Shown here: positions 1-6,429 of the stretch, piece by piece
Numbering within the stretch: the first letter of the stretch is position 1
Layout: each line of letters begins with the position of its first letter
From: CAZKTS01 sp964555735
Lineage (GTDB): Bacteria; Actinomycetota; Acidimicrobiia; IMCC26256; PALSA-555
Length of the DNA: 9,010 bases
NCBI GenBank assembly: GCA_964555735.1
Contig: CAZKTS010000279.1
Coordinates: 1-9,010, forward strand
Reading direction: 5' to 3'
The notes under the pieces: model-generated
Seen by the model: the letters and a program-made list of their open reading frames with translations, nothing else
What the model was told of the DNA's origin: nothing
Databases searched by the model: none
Position numbers and translations under genes: made by a program

Positions 1-867
1 TTCCAGGACTACGCGCTGTTCCCGCACATGAACGTCGCGCAGAACGTCGAGTACGGGCTCAAGGTCAAGAAGGTCGCCCGGGCCGAGCGCGCCACGAGGG
101 TTGCCGACGCCCTCGAGATCGTGCGCCTGGCCGGATACGAGAGCCGCCGTCCGAGCCAGCTCTCGGGCGGCCAGCGCCAGCGCGTGGCCCTCGCACGCGC
201 GCTCGTCAACCGCCCGAGCGTGCTCCTGCTCGACGAGCCCCTCGGCGCGCTCGACCGCAAGCTGCGCGAGGAGATGCAGGTCGAGCTGAAGCGAATCCAG
301 AGCGACGTCGGCATCACGTTCGTGCTCGTCACGCACGATCAGGACGAAGCCCTGACCATGAGCGACCGCATCGCGGTGTTCAACGACGGTCGCATCGATC
401 AGGTCGGGACGCCGATGGAGATCTACGAGCACCCGACGACGGCGTTCGTCGCCGCATTCGTCGGCACGTCCAACCTCCTCACGGGCGACGCCGCCGCGCA
501 CCTCCTCGGGGATCCGTCACCGATCAGCGTGCGCCCGGAGAAGATCCGGCTGCTGGACGACGCCGGCGCTCCCCCGGCCGACGGCGAGGTCACGAGCGGC
601 GGTGCGATCCGCGACGTCCTGTACCTGGGTTCGGAGACGCGCTACCGCGTCGCGCTCGACGGCGGCGGCGAGCTCGCGGTCGACGTGCAGAACACCACCA
701 GTGCGGCGCCCGACGGCCGAGCCCCCGGCGATCGGGTGCGCTTGGCCTTCGAGCGGGCCCACGCACTCACCGTCGCGACGACCCCCGACCCGGTCGAGCC
801 CACGGCCGACACCGAGTCCAGCGATTCGAGCTCTGCACACGCAACCGACAAGGGAGACGACATATGA
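1..867 (+). CDS. potA: Polyamine-type ABC transporter ATP-binding protein, 5' partial
   Basis: This is the ATPase subunit of an ABC importer; it hydrolyses ATP at the cytoplasmic face to drive uptake through the two permeases downstream. The frame is open from base 1, and the visible 288 residues begin inside the Q-loop (FQDYALFPHM), so the Walker A region, probably about 80-90 residues, lies outside the window. Visible motifs are the signature LSGGQRQR (from base 160), Walker B VLLLDEP (220-240), a D-loop GALD and the H-loop THD near base 334. The remainder matches the C-terminal TOBE-type regulatory region of the PotA/MalK group, including the sequence SVRPEKIRL. It ends in an acidic, serine-rich tail (ESSDSSSAHATDKGDD) that is probably disordered. 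Its TGA overlaps the ATG of the binding-protein gene, which suggests translational coupling. The family is certain. Polyamine specificity is inferred from the operon, and related thiamine, iron or 2-aminoethylphosphonate importers share this ATPase type. Confidence 0.93.
   Translation, partial: FQDYALFPHMNVAQNVEYGLKVKKVARAERATRVADALEIVRLAGYESRRPSQLSGGQRQRVALARALVNRPSVLLLDEPLGALDRKLREEMQVELKRIQSDVGITFVLVTHDQDEALTMSDRIAVFNDGRIDQVGTPMEIYEHPTTAFVAAFVGTSNLLTGDAAAHLLGDPSPISVRPEKIRLLDDAGAPPADGEVTSGGAIRDVLYLGSETRYRVALDGGGELAVDVQNTTSAAPDGRAPGDRVRLAFERAHALTVATTPDPVEPTADTESSDSSSAHATDKGDDI
852..856 (+). promoter_or_regulatory. Shine-Dalgarno site of the binding-protein gene
   Basis: GGGAG lies 7 bases before the ATG at 864, inside the last codons of the ATPase gene. 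It fixes the start of the binding protein and supports independent re-initiation at the ATGA overlap. Confidence 0.7.
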
Positions 868-2027
868 GACACGTTCGGGTGCTGGTCGGCCTGGTGGCCG
901 TCCTCGTGCTCGTCGTCGCCGCACCCGCCAGCGCCGGCGGGAACGGCGGTCAGACGAAGATCGGCAAGGGCGAGGGGAAGGTCAACATCCTCGCCTGGCC
1001 GGGCTACGCCGAGGACGGCTCGACCGAGAAGGACGTCGACTGGGTCACGCCCTTCGAGAAGGAGACCGGCTGCAAGGCGTCGATCAAGACGTTCGGGACG
1101 TCCGACGAAGCCTTCCAGCTCTTCCACACCGGTGAGTACGACGTGGTGTCCGCATCGGGCGACTCGAGCCTGCGCAGCGTCGCCAACGGTGACGCCGCCG
1201 TGCTCAACACCGACCTGTTCGAGAACTACGACGCGCTCGCACCGTTCCTCAAGGAGCAGCGCTGGAACACCGTCGACGGCAAGGTCTACGGGCTGCCGCA
1301 CGGCTGGGGGGCGAACCTCCTGATGTACAACGAGGACGAGGTCACGCCCGCGCCGACGTCGTGGGGTGCGGTCTTCGACCCGGACTCGCCGTACGCCGGG
1401 AAGGTCACGGCGTACGACTCGCCGATCTACATCGCGGACGCCGCCCTGTACCTGTCGAAGACGCAGCCGGACCTCGGGATCACCGACCCGTATGCCCTCG
1501 ACAAGAAGCAGTTCGCCGCTGCGGTCGACCTGCTCAAGGAGCAGAAGGGCATCGTCGGCGAGTACTGGTCCGACTACCTGAAGGAGCAGGAGGCGTTCAC
1601 GAAGGGAAGCCTCGTCCTCGGCACGACGTGGCAGGTGATCACCAACCTCGTGCAGGCCGACGAGGCGTCGCCGCCCGTCAACGCGATCCTGCCCGAGGAG
1701 GGCTCGACCGCGTGGTCGGACAACTGGATGATCCACAAGGACGCGGCGCACCCGAACTGTGCGTACGAGTGGCTGAACTGGATCACCAAGGCCGACGTGC
1801 AGGCCCAGGTGGCCGAGTGGTTCGGTGAAGCACCGGCCAACCTCGACGCCTGCGCCGAGACCAGCGACACGAGCTTCTGCACCACGTACCACGCCGACGA
1901 CCAGGCGTTCTACGACCAGCTGTCGTACTGGACGACGCCGACGGCCAAGTGCCTCGACGGTCGCGACGTGAAGTGCATGGCCTACAAGGACTGGGCGAAG
2001 GCCTGGGACCAGATCAAGGCCAGCTGA
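864..2027 (+). CDS. potD: Extracellular polyamine-type solute-binding protein
   Basis: This is the 387-residue periplasmic-binding-protein-like subunit that captures the substrate outside the membrane and delivers it to the permeases. Residues 1-24 form a Sec signal peptide: basic MRHVR, a Val/Leu core and a signal peptidase I site ending ASA. The mature part has PotD family features: NILAWPGY (41-48), an EYDVVSAS segment (91-98) like the ligand-loop of PotD, TTWQVITN (254-261), and EEG followed by WSD at 284-286. The Trp and Asp of WSD align by eye with the E. coli PotD residues W255 and D257 that hold the polyamine. The length suits the family (PotD is about 350). There is no lipobox cysteine, so this is not a typical lipoprotein. 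Six cysteines (70, 299, 330, 339, 363, 371) lie in the mature chain, four of them near the C-terminus, and could form disulfides. The substrate is inferred; spermidine, putrescine or a related cation are candidates. Confidence 0.9.
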   Translation: MRHVRVLVGLVAVLVLVVAAPASAGGNGGQTKIGKGEGKVNILAWPGYAEDGSTEKDVDWVTPFEKETGCKASIKTFGTSDEAFQLFHTGEYDVVSASGDSSLRSVANGDAAVLNTDLFENYDALAPFLKEQRWNTVDGKVYGLPHGWGANLLMYNEDEVTPAPTSWGAVFDPDSPYAGKVTAYDSPIYIADAALYLSKTQPDLGITDPYALDKKQFAAAVDLLKEQKGIVGEYWSDYLKEQEAFTKGSLVLGTTWQVITNLVQADEASPPVNAILPEEGSTAWSDNWMIHKDAAHPNCAYEWLNWITKADVQAQVAEWFGEAPANLDACAETSDTSFCTTYHADDQAFYDQLSYWTTPTAKCLDGRDVKCMAYKDWAKAWDQIKAS

Positions 2028-2047
2028 GCATCTGCTCGACGGTCGAC

Positions 2048-2075
2048 GGTGGGTGGGCCTCCGGGCCCACCCACC
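2048..2075 (+). terminator. Perfect 12-bp stem-loop with UNCG tetraloop between potD and potB
   Basis: The left arm GGTGGGTGGGCC (2048-2059) and right arm GGCCCACCCACC (2064-2075) pair without mismatch around TCCG. In RNA this closes as C(UCCG)G, a member of the very stable cUNCGg tetraloop class. It begins 21 bases after the binding-protein stop codon. No T-run follows, so a full intrinsic terminator is doubtful. A 3' stabiliser of the binding-protein mRNA, or a partial terminator that lowers permease expression, fits better, as known for binding-protein/permease junctions such as malE-malF. It is the largest structure in the 67-base gap 2028-2094; a tandem repeat of TCGACGG (2036-2049) lies just before and partly overlaps it. 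Confidence 0.75.
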
Positions 2076-2094
2076 CCGGCCTTCGCCCCATCAC

Positions 2095-3039
2095 GTGACG
2101 ACGCTCGCGCCGCCCGCTCCGACACCCGACGCGCCCGACCCGGTGTCGGGGACGTCCGACTCGCCGCCCGATCGCGGGCTGCGTCGGCGCGTCGCGCGTG
2201 CTCTCACCCGGCACCCGCGCGCCCAGCTCGTCTTCAACCTCGGACCGCCGCTGACGTGGCTCGTCGTGGTCTACCTCGGCGCGCTCGTCGCACTGCTGGT
2301 GACGTCGCTGTTCCGCCTCGTCGACGACCCGACGGGTCTCGTCACCCAGCTCGACACGACCCTCAACTTCGACAACTACCGCGTGCTTTGGGAAGAGCCG
2401 GTCTACCGCGAGACGGCCCTGCGCACGATCGTCGCGGCGGTGAGCGTGACCGTCATCGACGCGCTCCTGGCGCTCCCGGTCGCGTTCTACATGGCGAAGA
2501 TCGCGTCTCGATGGGCGCGTCGGGCACTCGTCGTCGCGGTCACGATGCCGCTGTGGGCCGGCTATCTCGTGAAGGGCTACGCGTGGCGGGCGATCCTCGA
2601 CCCGGCCGGGGGCGTGCTCGCCGCGGTGTTCGGCTCGAGCCCGGGCTTCAGCTCCACCAGCACGATCATCGTGCTGTCGTACCTCTGGTTCCCGTACATG
2701 GTGATCCCGCTGTACGTGGGCATGGACCGTCTGCCGAACTCGCTCCTCGAGGCATCAACCGACCTCGGCGCCAAGGCGGGGCGCACCTTCCGCAGCGTGG
2801 TGCTCCCGCAGATCTTCCCGGCGCTGGTCGCGGGGTCGATCTTCACGTTCTCGCTGACCCTCGGCGACTTCTACATGAACCGGATCGTGGGCGGCACCAA
2901 CGAGTACATCGGCAACATCATCTACCGGCAGTTCTCGGTCGACCTGCCGTTCGCCGCGGCGTACGCGATGGTCCCGGTCGTCGTCATGGTCATCTACCTG
3001 CTCGCGATCCGCCGGACCGGCGCGCTCGAGGAGCTCTAG
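2095..3039 (+). CDS. potB: Polyamine-type ABC transporter permease, PotB class
   Basis: This is a membrane-spanning subunit of the importer, 314 residues from GTG 2095. A hydrophilic, proline-rich cytoplasmic N-terminus (1-45) precedes six likely membrane segments near 52-73, 109-134, 143-160, 188-209, 241-260 and 285-305. The EAA loop that docks on the ATPase is clear at 219-238 (EASTDLGAKAG, then VVLP), with the invariant Gly. The MPLWAGYLVKGYAW and TLGDFYMNRIVGG segments are typical of PotB/PotH. The frame is also open from GTG 2053, but that codon lies within the left arm of the stem-loop at 2048-2075 and would add a low-complexity arginine/proline stretch, so GTG 2095 is preferred. Neither start has a good Shine-Dalgarno site, and initiation is uncertain. 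The stop is 2 bases before the next permease gene. Confidence 0.9.
   Translation: MTTLAPPAPTPDAPDPVSGTSDSPPDRGLRRRVARALTRHPRAQLVFNLGPPLTWLVVVYLGALVALLVTSLFRLVDDPTGLVTQLDTTLNFDNYRVLWEEPVYRETALRTIVAAVSVTVIDALLALPVAFYMAKIASRWARRALVVAVTMPLWAGYLVKGYAWRAILDPAGGVLAAVFGSSPGFSSTSTIIVLSYLWFPYMVIPLYVGMDRLPNSLLEASTDLGAKAGRTFRSVVLPQIFPALVAGSIFTFSLTLGDFYMNRIVGGTNEYIGNIIYRQFSVDLPFAAAYAMVPVVVMVIYLLAIRRTGALEEL
3028..3033 (+). promoter_or_regulatory. Shine-Dalgarno site of potC
   Basis: GAGGAG lies 8 bases before GTG 3042, within the final codons (Glu-Glu) of the upstream permease gene. It decides the potC start even though the potC frame stays open far upstream. Confidence 0.65.
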
Positions 3040-3041
3040 CC

Positions 3042-3851
3042 GTGTACCTCTCCCGCACCGCGCGCATCGTCCTCCGCGCCTTCACCGGCCTGGTGCTGGT
3101 CATCCTGTACTTCCCGATCGTCTACGTGGCACGCCTCAGCGTGAACGAGGCGCCCAACTACGCGTGGCCCCCTCGCGGCTTCACCCTCAAGTGGTGGGAG
3201 CAGGCGGTCCACGAGGAAGGCCCGCGCACCGCGCTCATCCACTCGCTCCAGACCGCGGGCTGGGCGACCCTGATCGCGCTGGTGCTCGGCACGCTCGCGG
3301 CCTTCGCGCTGACCCGACACTCGTTCTTCGGTCGGCACTCCGTGAGCCTGGCCATCGTCCTGCCGATCGCGCTCCCGGGCATCGTCACCGGCATCGCGCT
3401 GCTCTCCGCCTTCCAGCGCATCGGCATCGACCTCTCGGTCATGACGCTGGTGATCGCTCACGCCACGTTCTGCGTCGTCATCGTCTTCAACAACGTCTCG
3501 GCGCGGCTCCGAAGGATCGCGGCAAACGCGGCCGAGGCGTCCGCCGACCTCGGCGCCGACGGGTTCCAGACCTTCCGCCACATCACGTTCCCGCTGATGC
3601 GCTCATCGCTGCTCGCGGGCGGTCTGCTCGCGTTCGCGCTGAGCTTCGACGAGATCATCGTGACGACCTTCACCGCGGGCGCCGGCTACCGCACGTTGCC
3701 GTTGTGGTTCGCGGACAACTTCGCTCGCCCCAACGCGATCCCGACCGTGAACGTGGTCGCGACGTTCGTGGTGCTCGTCTCGATCATCCCCGTCTACATC
3801 GCGCAGCGGTTGATCGACGATCCGATCGCCGAGGGCGTCACCGCGCCCTGA
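3042..3851 (+). CDS. potC: Polyamine-type ABC transporter permease, PotC class
   Basis: This is the second membrane subunit of the importer, 269 residues, close to the usual PotC/PotI length. It starts with GTG after a GAGGAG site and 2 bases after the potB stop, so the two permeases should be made in step as a heterodimer. Likely membrane segments lie near 12-31, 72-91, 101-123, 133-151, 188-206 and 236-255. The EAA loop is at 165-184 (EASADLGADG, then ITFPL), followed by LSFDEIIVTTF, a PotC/PotI hallmark. A long open stretch in this frame continues upstream through the potB gene; it translates to an arginine-rich, low-complexity sequence and is a shadow, not a fused protein. Loss of the fused-looking extension is supported by the ribosome site and by family length. 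Confidence 0.92.
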   Translation: MYLSRTARIVLRAFTGLVLVILYFPIVYVARLSVNEAPNYAWPPRGFTLKWWEQAVHEEGPRTALIHSLQTAGWATLIALVLGTLAAFALTRHSFFGRHSVSLAIVLPIALPGIVTGIALLSAFQRIGIDLSVMTLVIAHATFCVVIVFNNVSARLRRIAANAAEASADLGADGFQTFRHITFPLMRSSLLAGGLLAFALSFDEIIVTTFTAGAGYRTLPLWFADNFARPNAIPTVNVVATFVVLVSIIPVYIAQRLIDDPIAEGVTAP

Positions 3852-3869
3852 CGTCCCGTCGGCCGCCGC

Positions 3870-5453
3870 TCAGGCGGGCCAGGGCTTGTCGGCGTACTCC
3901 TCGCGGAGCTTGGTCTTGACGATCTTGCCGGTGGCGGCTCGCGGCATCTCCGCGCGCACCTCGAGCTGCTCGGGCGTCTTCTGCTTCATGAGCCCGGCGT
4001 CGGCGCAGAAGGCGACCATGGCGTCGAACGTGAGCGGCTCCGCACCCTCGGCCGACTGCACCACCGCGCACACGCGCTCACCGCGCTCGGGGTCGGGCAG
4101 ACCGATCACCGCCACGTCCTCCACCGCCGGGTGCGTGTACAGGAGGTCTTCGATCTCCTTGGCGCTGATGTTCTCGCCCTTGCGCACGATGACGTCCTTG
4201 AGCCGGCCGGTGAGCACGACGTGGCCGTCGGCACGGAGCTTGCCGAGGTCGCCGGTCCGGAAGAAGCCGTCCTCGTCGAACGCCTCGGCGGTCAGCACCG
4301 GGTCGGTGTAGCCGCGGAAGACCATCGGGCCCTTGACCCGCACCTCGCCCTCCTCGTCGGGCGCGGCCGGCGTGCCGTCGAGCTTCACGATGCGCACCTC
4401 GGCGCCCTCCACCGGCTTGCCGTCGGTGTTGGCCAGCTGCTCGTCGGTGTCGGTCGGTGAGCCCGATGCGATCATCGGCACCTCGGTCATGCCGTAGCCG
4501 TGGGCGATGCCGCGCCCGCCGATCTCGCGCTGCACCTCGTAGTGCAGCTCCGGCGGCTTGGGCGCGCCTCCACCCGACATGAGGCGCAGCGACGGCATGA
4601 TCGGCTCGCCCGGCTGCTTGCGCTGCTCGGCGAGGTAGGCGATGTAGAACGCGGTCGAGCCGCCCACCATGGTCACGCCGTGCTCGTTGAAGACGGGGAT
4701 GACGTCCGGCGCGGAGAACGCCTCGATCAGCACCGCGGGGAACCCGAGGGCGAGCATCGTGATCAGGTAGTCGGGACCGCCGATGTGCGCGTACGGGAAC
4801 GCGATCGACCCGACATCGTCGGCCGACATGGCCATCGCGACCGCGAGGCCCCAGCCGCCGGCGAGCAGCGTCTGGTCGGTGTGGCGAACGCCCTTCGGAT
4901 CCGCGGTGCTCCCCGATGTGTAGTAGATCCAGCGCACCGGCACCTCGTCGGCCGCGCCTCCCTCCGGCGGCGGCGGCAGGGTCGCAGGATCGCCTTCGGG
5001 CAACGGGTGCCCGCTCGCCGCGTCCACCACGACGACCTCGGGCGGCGAGTCGAGGTCGGAGGCGACACGAGCCGCGAACTCGGGGAAGTCGAAGCCCCGG
5101 AAGTCGCCGGGCACGAAGAAGAACCGCGCGCCGGTCTGGCGTAGCGCGAACGTCACCTCACGCTCGCGGTACAGGTGGATGATCGGGTTCTGGACCGCGC
5201 CGAGCCGGCTGAGCGCGGCCGAGAGCACGACGGTGTCGATGCGCGTCGGCATCTGCCACGACACCGGAGTCTCGGCGGTGATCCCGCGCTCAAGGAGCCC
5301 GGCCGCCACGCGCTCGGCCCGGTCCCGGAACTCGGCGAACGACACGACCGTGCCCGTTTGGTCGATGAGCATCGGCGCGTCGGGCGTCGCTTCGGCCCGC
5401 CGGTCGATGAGCTCCCAGAAGGTGCGCGCGCCGGTAATGGTGTTGGTGGGCAT
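3870..5453 (-). CDS. AMP-forming acyl-CoA synthetase (carboxylic acid-CoA ligase)
   Basis: This 527-residue enzyme of the ANL adenylate-forming superfamily should activate a carboxylic acid with ATP and then transfer it to coenzyme A in the cytoplasm. Core motifs are all present: the phosphate loop YYTSGSTADPKGV (177-189), YGMTE (320-324), TGD (400-402), the hinge region GRLKD (416-420) and the catalytic lysine K510 in PRAATGK. The substrate pocket is flanked by FPYAHIGGPDYL (219-230) and SGGGAPKP (293-300). The overall pattern resembles medium-chain and cyclohexanecarboxylate-type CoA ligases, but the substrate cannot be read from sequence. The ATG at 5453 has GGGAG 7 bases upstream. It lies 35 bases downstream of ku on the same strand and ends 18 bases from the convergent potC stop. 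The polyamine importer and Ku do not indicate a shared pathway. Confidence 0.93.
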   Translation of the reverse strand: MPTNTITGARTFWELIDRRAEATPDAPMLIDQTGTVVSFAEFRDRAERVAAGLLERGITAETPVSWQMPTRIDTVVLSAALSRLGAVQNPIIHLYREREVTFALRQTGARFFFVPGDFRGFDFPEFAARVASDLDSPPEVVVVDAASGHPLPEGDPATLPPPPEGGAADEVPVRWIYYTSGSTADPKGVRHTDQTLLAGGWGLAVAMAMSADDVGSIAFPYAHIGGPDYLITMLALGFPAVLIEAFSAPDVIPVFNEHGVTMVGGSTAFYIAYLAEQRKQPGEPIMPSLRLMSGGGAPKPPELHYEVQREIGGRGIAHGYGMTEVPMIASGSPTDTDEQLANTDGKPVEGAEVRIVKLDGTPAAPDEEGEVRVKGPMVFRGYTDPVLTAEAFDEDGFFRTGDLGKLRADGHVVLTGRLKDVIVRKGENISAKEIEDLLYTHPAVEDVAVIGLPDPERGERVCAVVQSAEGAEPLTFDAMVAFCADAGLMKQKTPEQLEVRAEMPRAATGKIVKTKLREEYADKPWPA

Positions 5454-5460
5454 GCCTGGT

Positions 5461-5465
5461 CTCCC
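5461..5465 (-). promoter_or_regulatory. Shine-Dalgarno site of the acyl-CoA synthetase gene
   Basis: On the minus strand GGGAG lies 7 bases before the ATG at 5453. It supports that start and implies a leadered mRNA, unlike the neighbouring + strand genes. Confidence 0.65.
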
Positions 5466-5485
5466 GTGTCGGCCTCTCGGCCGGG

Positions 5486-5491
5486 AGGCTA
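5486..5491 (-). promoter_or_regulatory. Candidate -10 element (TAGCCT) for the synthetase, overlapping the ku stop
   Basis: The minus strand reads TAGCCT, of which TAG is the ku stop codon. It fits the actinobacterial TAnnnT -10 pattern and would give a leader of roughly 25 bases carrying the GGGAG site. No clear -35 was seen. This is a short motif and may be chance; readthrough from ku could also transcribe the synthetase gene. Confidence 0.3.
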
Positions 5492-6367
5492 GGCGGACTT
5501 GCGGGCGCGCTTCTTGGTGGCCTTGGCCGCCTTCTTCTTGGGTGCAGCCTCGGCCTCCTCGGCGGCGTCGCCGCCCCGACCGGCGCGAGCGAGGCTCTGC
5601 TCGAGCGCAGCCATGAGGTCGAGCACCTTGCCCTTGTCCTCCACCGTGGGCTCGGCGACGATCTCCTCGCCGGCGGCCTTGCGCTGGATGAGGTCGAGCA
5701 CCTGCTCCCGGTACTGGTCGGAGTACTTGTCGGGTTCGAAGTCGCTGGCCAGCGCCTCGATCAGCTGCTCCGCCATGTCGAGCTCGCGCTGGCTCGGCTC
5801 GCCGACGTCGGCATCAGGCACGATGCCCTCCGTCGGCAGCACCTCGTCGGCGTAGCGCATGGTCTCCATGCAGAGGACGCCGTCGACCGGACGGATCGCG
5901 ACGAGGCTCTCCTTGGACCGCATCACCAGCCGACCGATCGCGACCTTGCGGAGCTCGGTCATGGCGGTGACGAGCAGCTTGTAGGCCTTCGCCGCGTCGG
6001 CATCCGGTGCCAGGTAGTAGGGGTTCTCGAAGTAGACGGGATCGATCTGGTCGAGCTCGACGAAGTCCTCGATCTCGATCGTGCGGCTCGCCTTGGGAGC
6101 GAGCGCCTTCATCTCCTCGTCCTCCATGACCACGTACTGGCCCGGCGCGACCTCGTAGCCCTTCACGATCTTGTCGTTGGGGACCTCTTCGCCGGTCTGG
6201 TCGGAGACCTTGCGGTAGCGGATGCGCGCGTTCGTCCCCTCCTCCAGCTGGTTGAAGCGGACGTCGCGGTTCTTCGTGGCGGACACGACCTTGACGGGCA
6301 CGTTGACGAGCCCGAACCCGATCGTGCCCGTCCAGATGGCACTCGGCATTCCTCCAGGTTCCCACAC
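5489..6367 (-). CDS. ku: Non-homologous end-joining protein Ku
   Basis: Bacterial Ku forms a homodimeric ring that threads onto broken DNA ends and recruits the LigD polymerase/ligase. The protein is 292 residues from GTG 6367, the usual size. The family start AIWTGTIGFGLVNVPV is at 9-24, the core follows (KGYEVAPGQYVVMEDEE, FENPYYLAP, AIGRLVMRSKESLVAIRP), and a lysine-rich tail (about 276-292, KKKAAKATKKRARKSA) resembles tails that bind DNA in other actinobacterial Ku proteins. Start choice is uncertain. GTG 6367 has GGGAG at ideal 7-base spacing. ATG 6349 matches the customary family N-terminus (MPSAIW), but its GGAGG is only 1 base away, too close to work. The gene is divergent from the LigD-type polymerase gene across a 62-base control region, a classic end-joining arrangement. 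No catalytic function is expected; the protein is structural. Confidence 0.96.
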   Translation of the reverse strand: MWEPGGMPSAIWTGTIGFGLVNVPVKVVSATKNRDVRFNQLEEGTNARIRYRKVSDQTGEEVPNDKIVKGYEVAPGQYVVMEDEEMKALAPKASRTIEIEDFVELDQIDPVYFENPYYLAPDADAAKAYKLLVTAMTELRKVAIGRLVMRSKESLVAIRPVDGVLCMETMRYADEVLPTEGIVPDADVGEPSQRELDMAEQLIEALASDFEPDKYSDQYREQVLDLIQRKAAGEEIVAEPTVEDKGKVLDLMAALEQSLARAGRGGDAAEEAEAAPKKKAAKATKKRARKSA

Positions 6368-6374
6368 GAGCGGA

Positions 6375-6389
6375 CTCCCGTCACACGGG
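6375..6389 (-). promoter_or_regulatory. Ku ribosome site inside a small inverted repeat
   Basis: On the minus strand GGGAG (6379 to 6375) sits 7 bases before GTG 6367. Its GGG is part of a perfect inverted repeat, CCCGT-GTG-ACGGG (6389 to 6377), so a transcript starting further upstream could fold 5 bp over part of the ribosome site. The repeat could instead act as a DNA operator half of the divergent region. Confidence 0.4.
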
Positions 6390-6391
6390 GC

Positions 6392-6411
6392 GCACCGAGC
6401 GGGCTCGGGGC
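6392..6411. promoter_or_regulatory. Dyad-symmetric candidate operator between ku and ligD
   Basis: CCGAGC (6395-6400) and GCTCGG (6403-6408) form a perfect inverted repeat with a 2-base spacer; two further pairs outside one mismatch extend the arms to 6392-6411. The 2-base loop is too tight for an RNA hairpin, which favours a protein-binding DNA dyad. It lies 5-6 bases upstream of the candidate ligD -10 element, where a bound protein could block polymerase. High GC makes chance dyads common. Confidence 0.4.
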
Positions 6412-6416
6412 AGCGG

Positions 6417-6422
6417 TACCCT
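6417..6422 (+). promoter_or_regulatory. Candidate -10 element (TACCCT) of a leaderless ligD promoter
   Basis: TACCCT is followed by exactly 7 bases and then ATG 6430. This TAnnnT-N7-start geometry is the known signature of leaderless actinobacterial transcripts, in which the mRNA begins at the start codon. It explains why no Shine-Dalgarno site precedes the gene. No convincing -35 hexamer is visible. Confidence 0.6.
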
Positions 6423-6429
6423 CCCGGCG

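Noticed and set aside
642..1892. Minus-strand open frame of 416 codons opposite the ATPase and binding-protein genes
   Set aside because: No recognisable motif, skewed composition, and the + strand genes in this stretch are certain.
2053..2094. GTG 2053 as the potB start
   Set aside because: The codon lies inside the stable stem-loop 2048-2075, has no usable ribosome site, and would add only low-complexity residues.
2049..3041. Upstream extension of the potC frame suggesting a fused 600-residue permease
   Set aside because: The extension reads as arginine-rich noise in the wrong frame of potB; potC has its own GTG, ribosome site and family-length protein.
5472..5489. Hairpin between ku and the synthetase gene as a terminator
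   Set aside because: Only 5 bp (GCCTC/GAGGC) with an 8-base loop and no T-run on the minus strand; expected by chance at this GC content.
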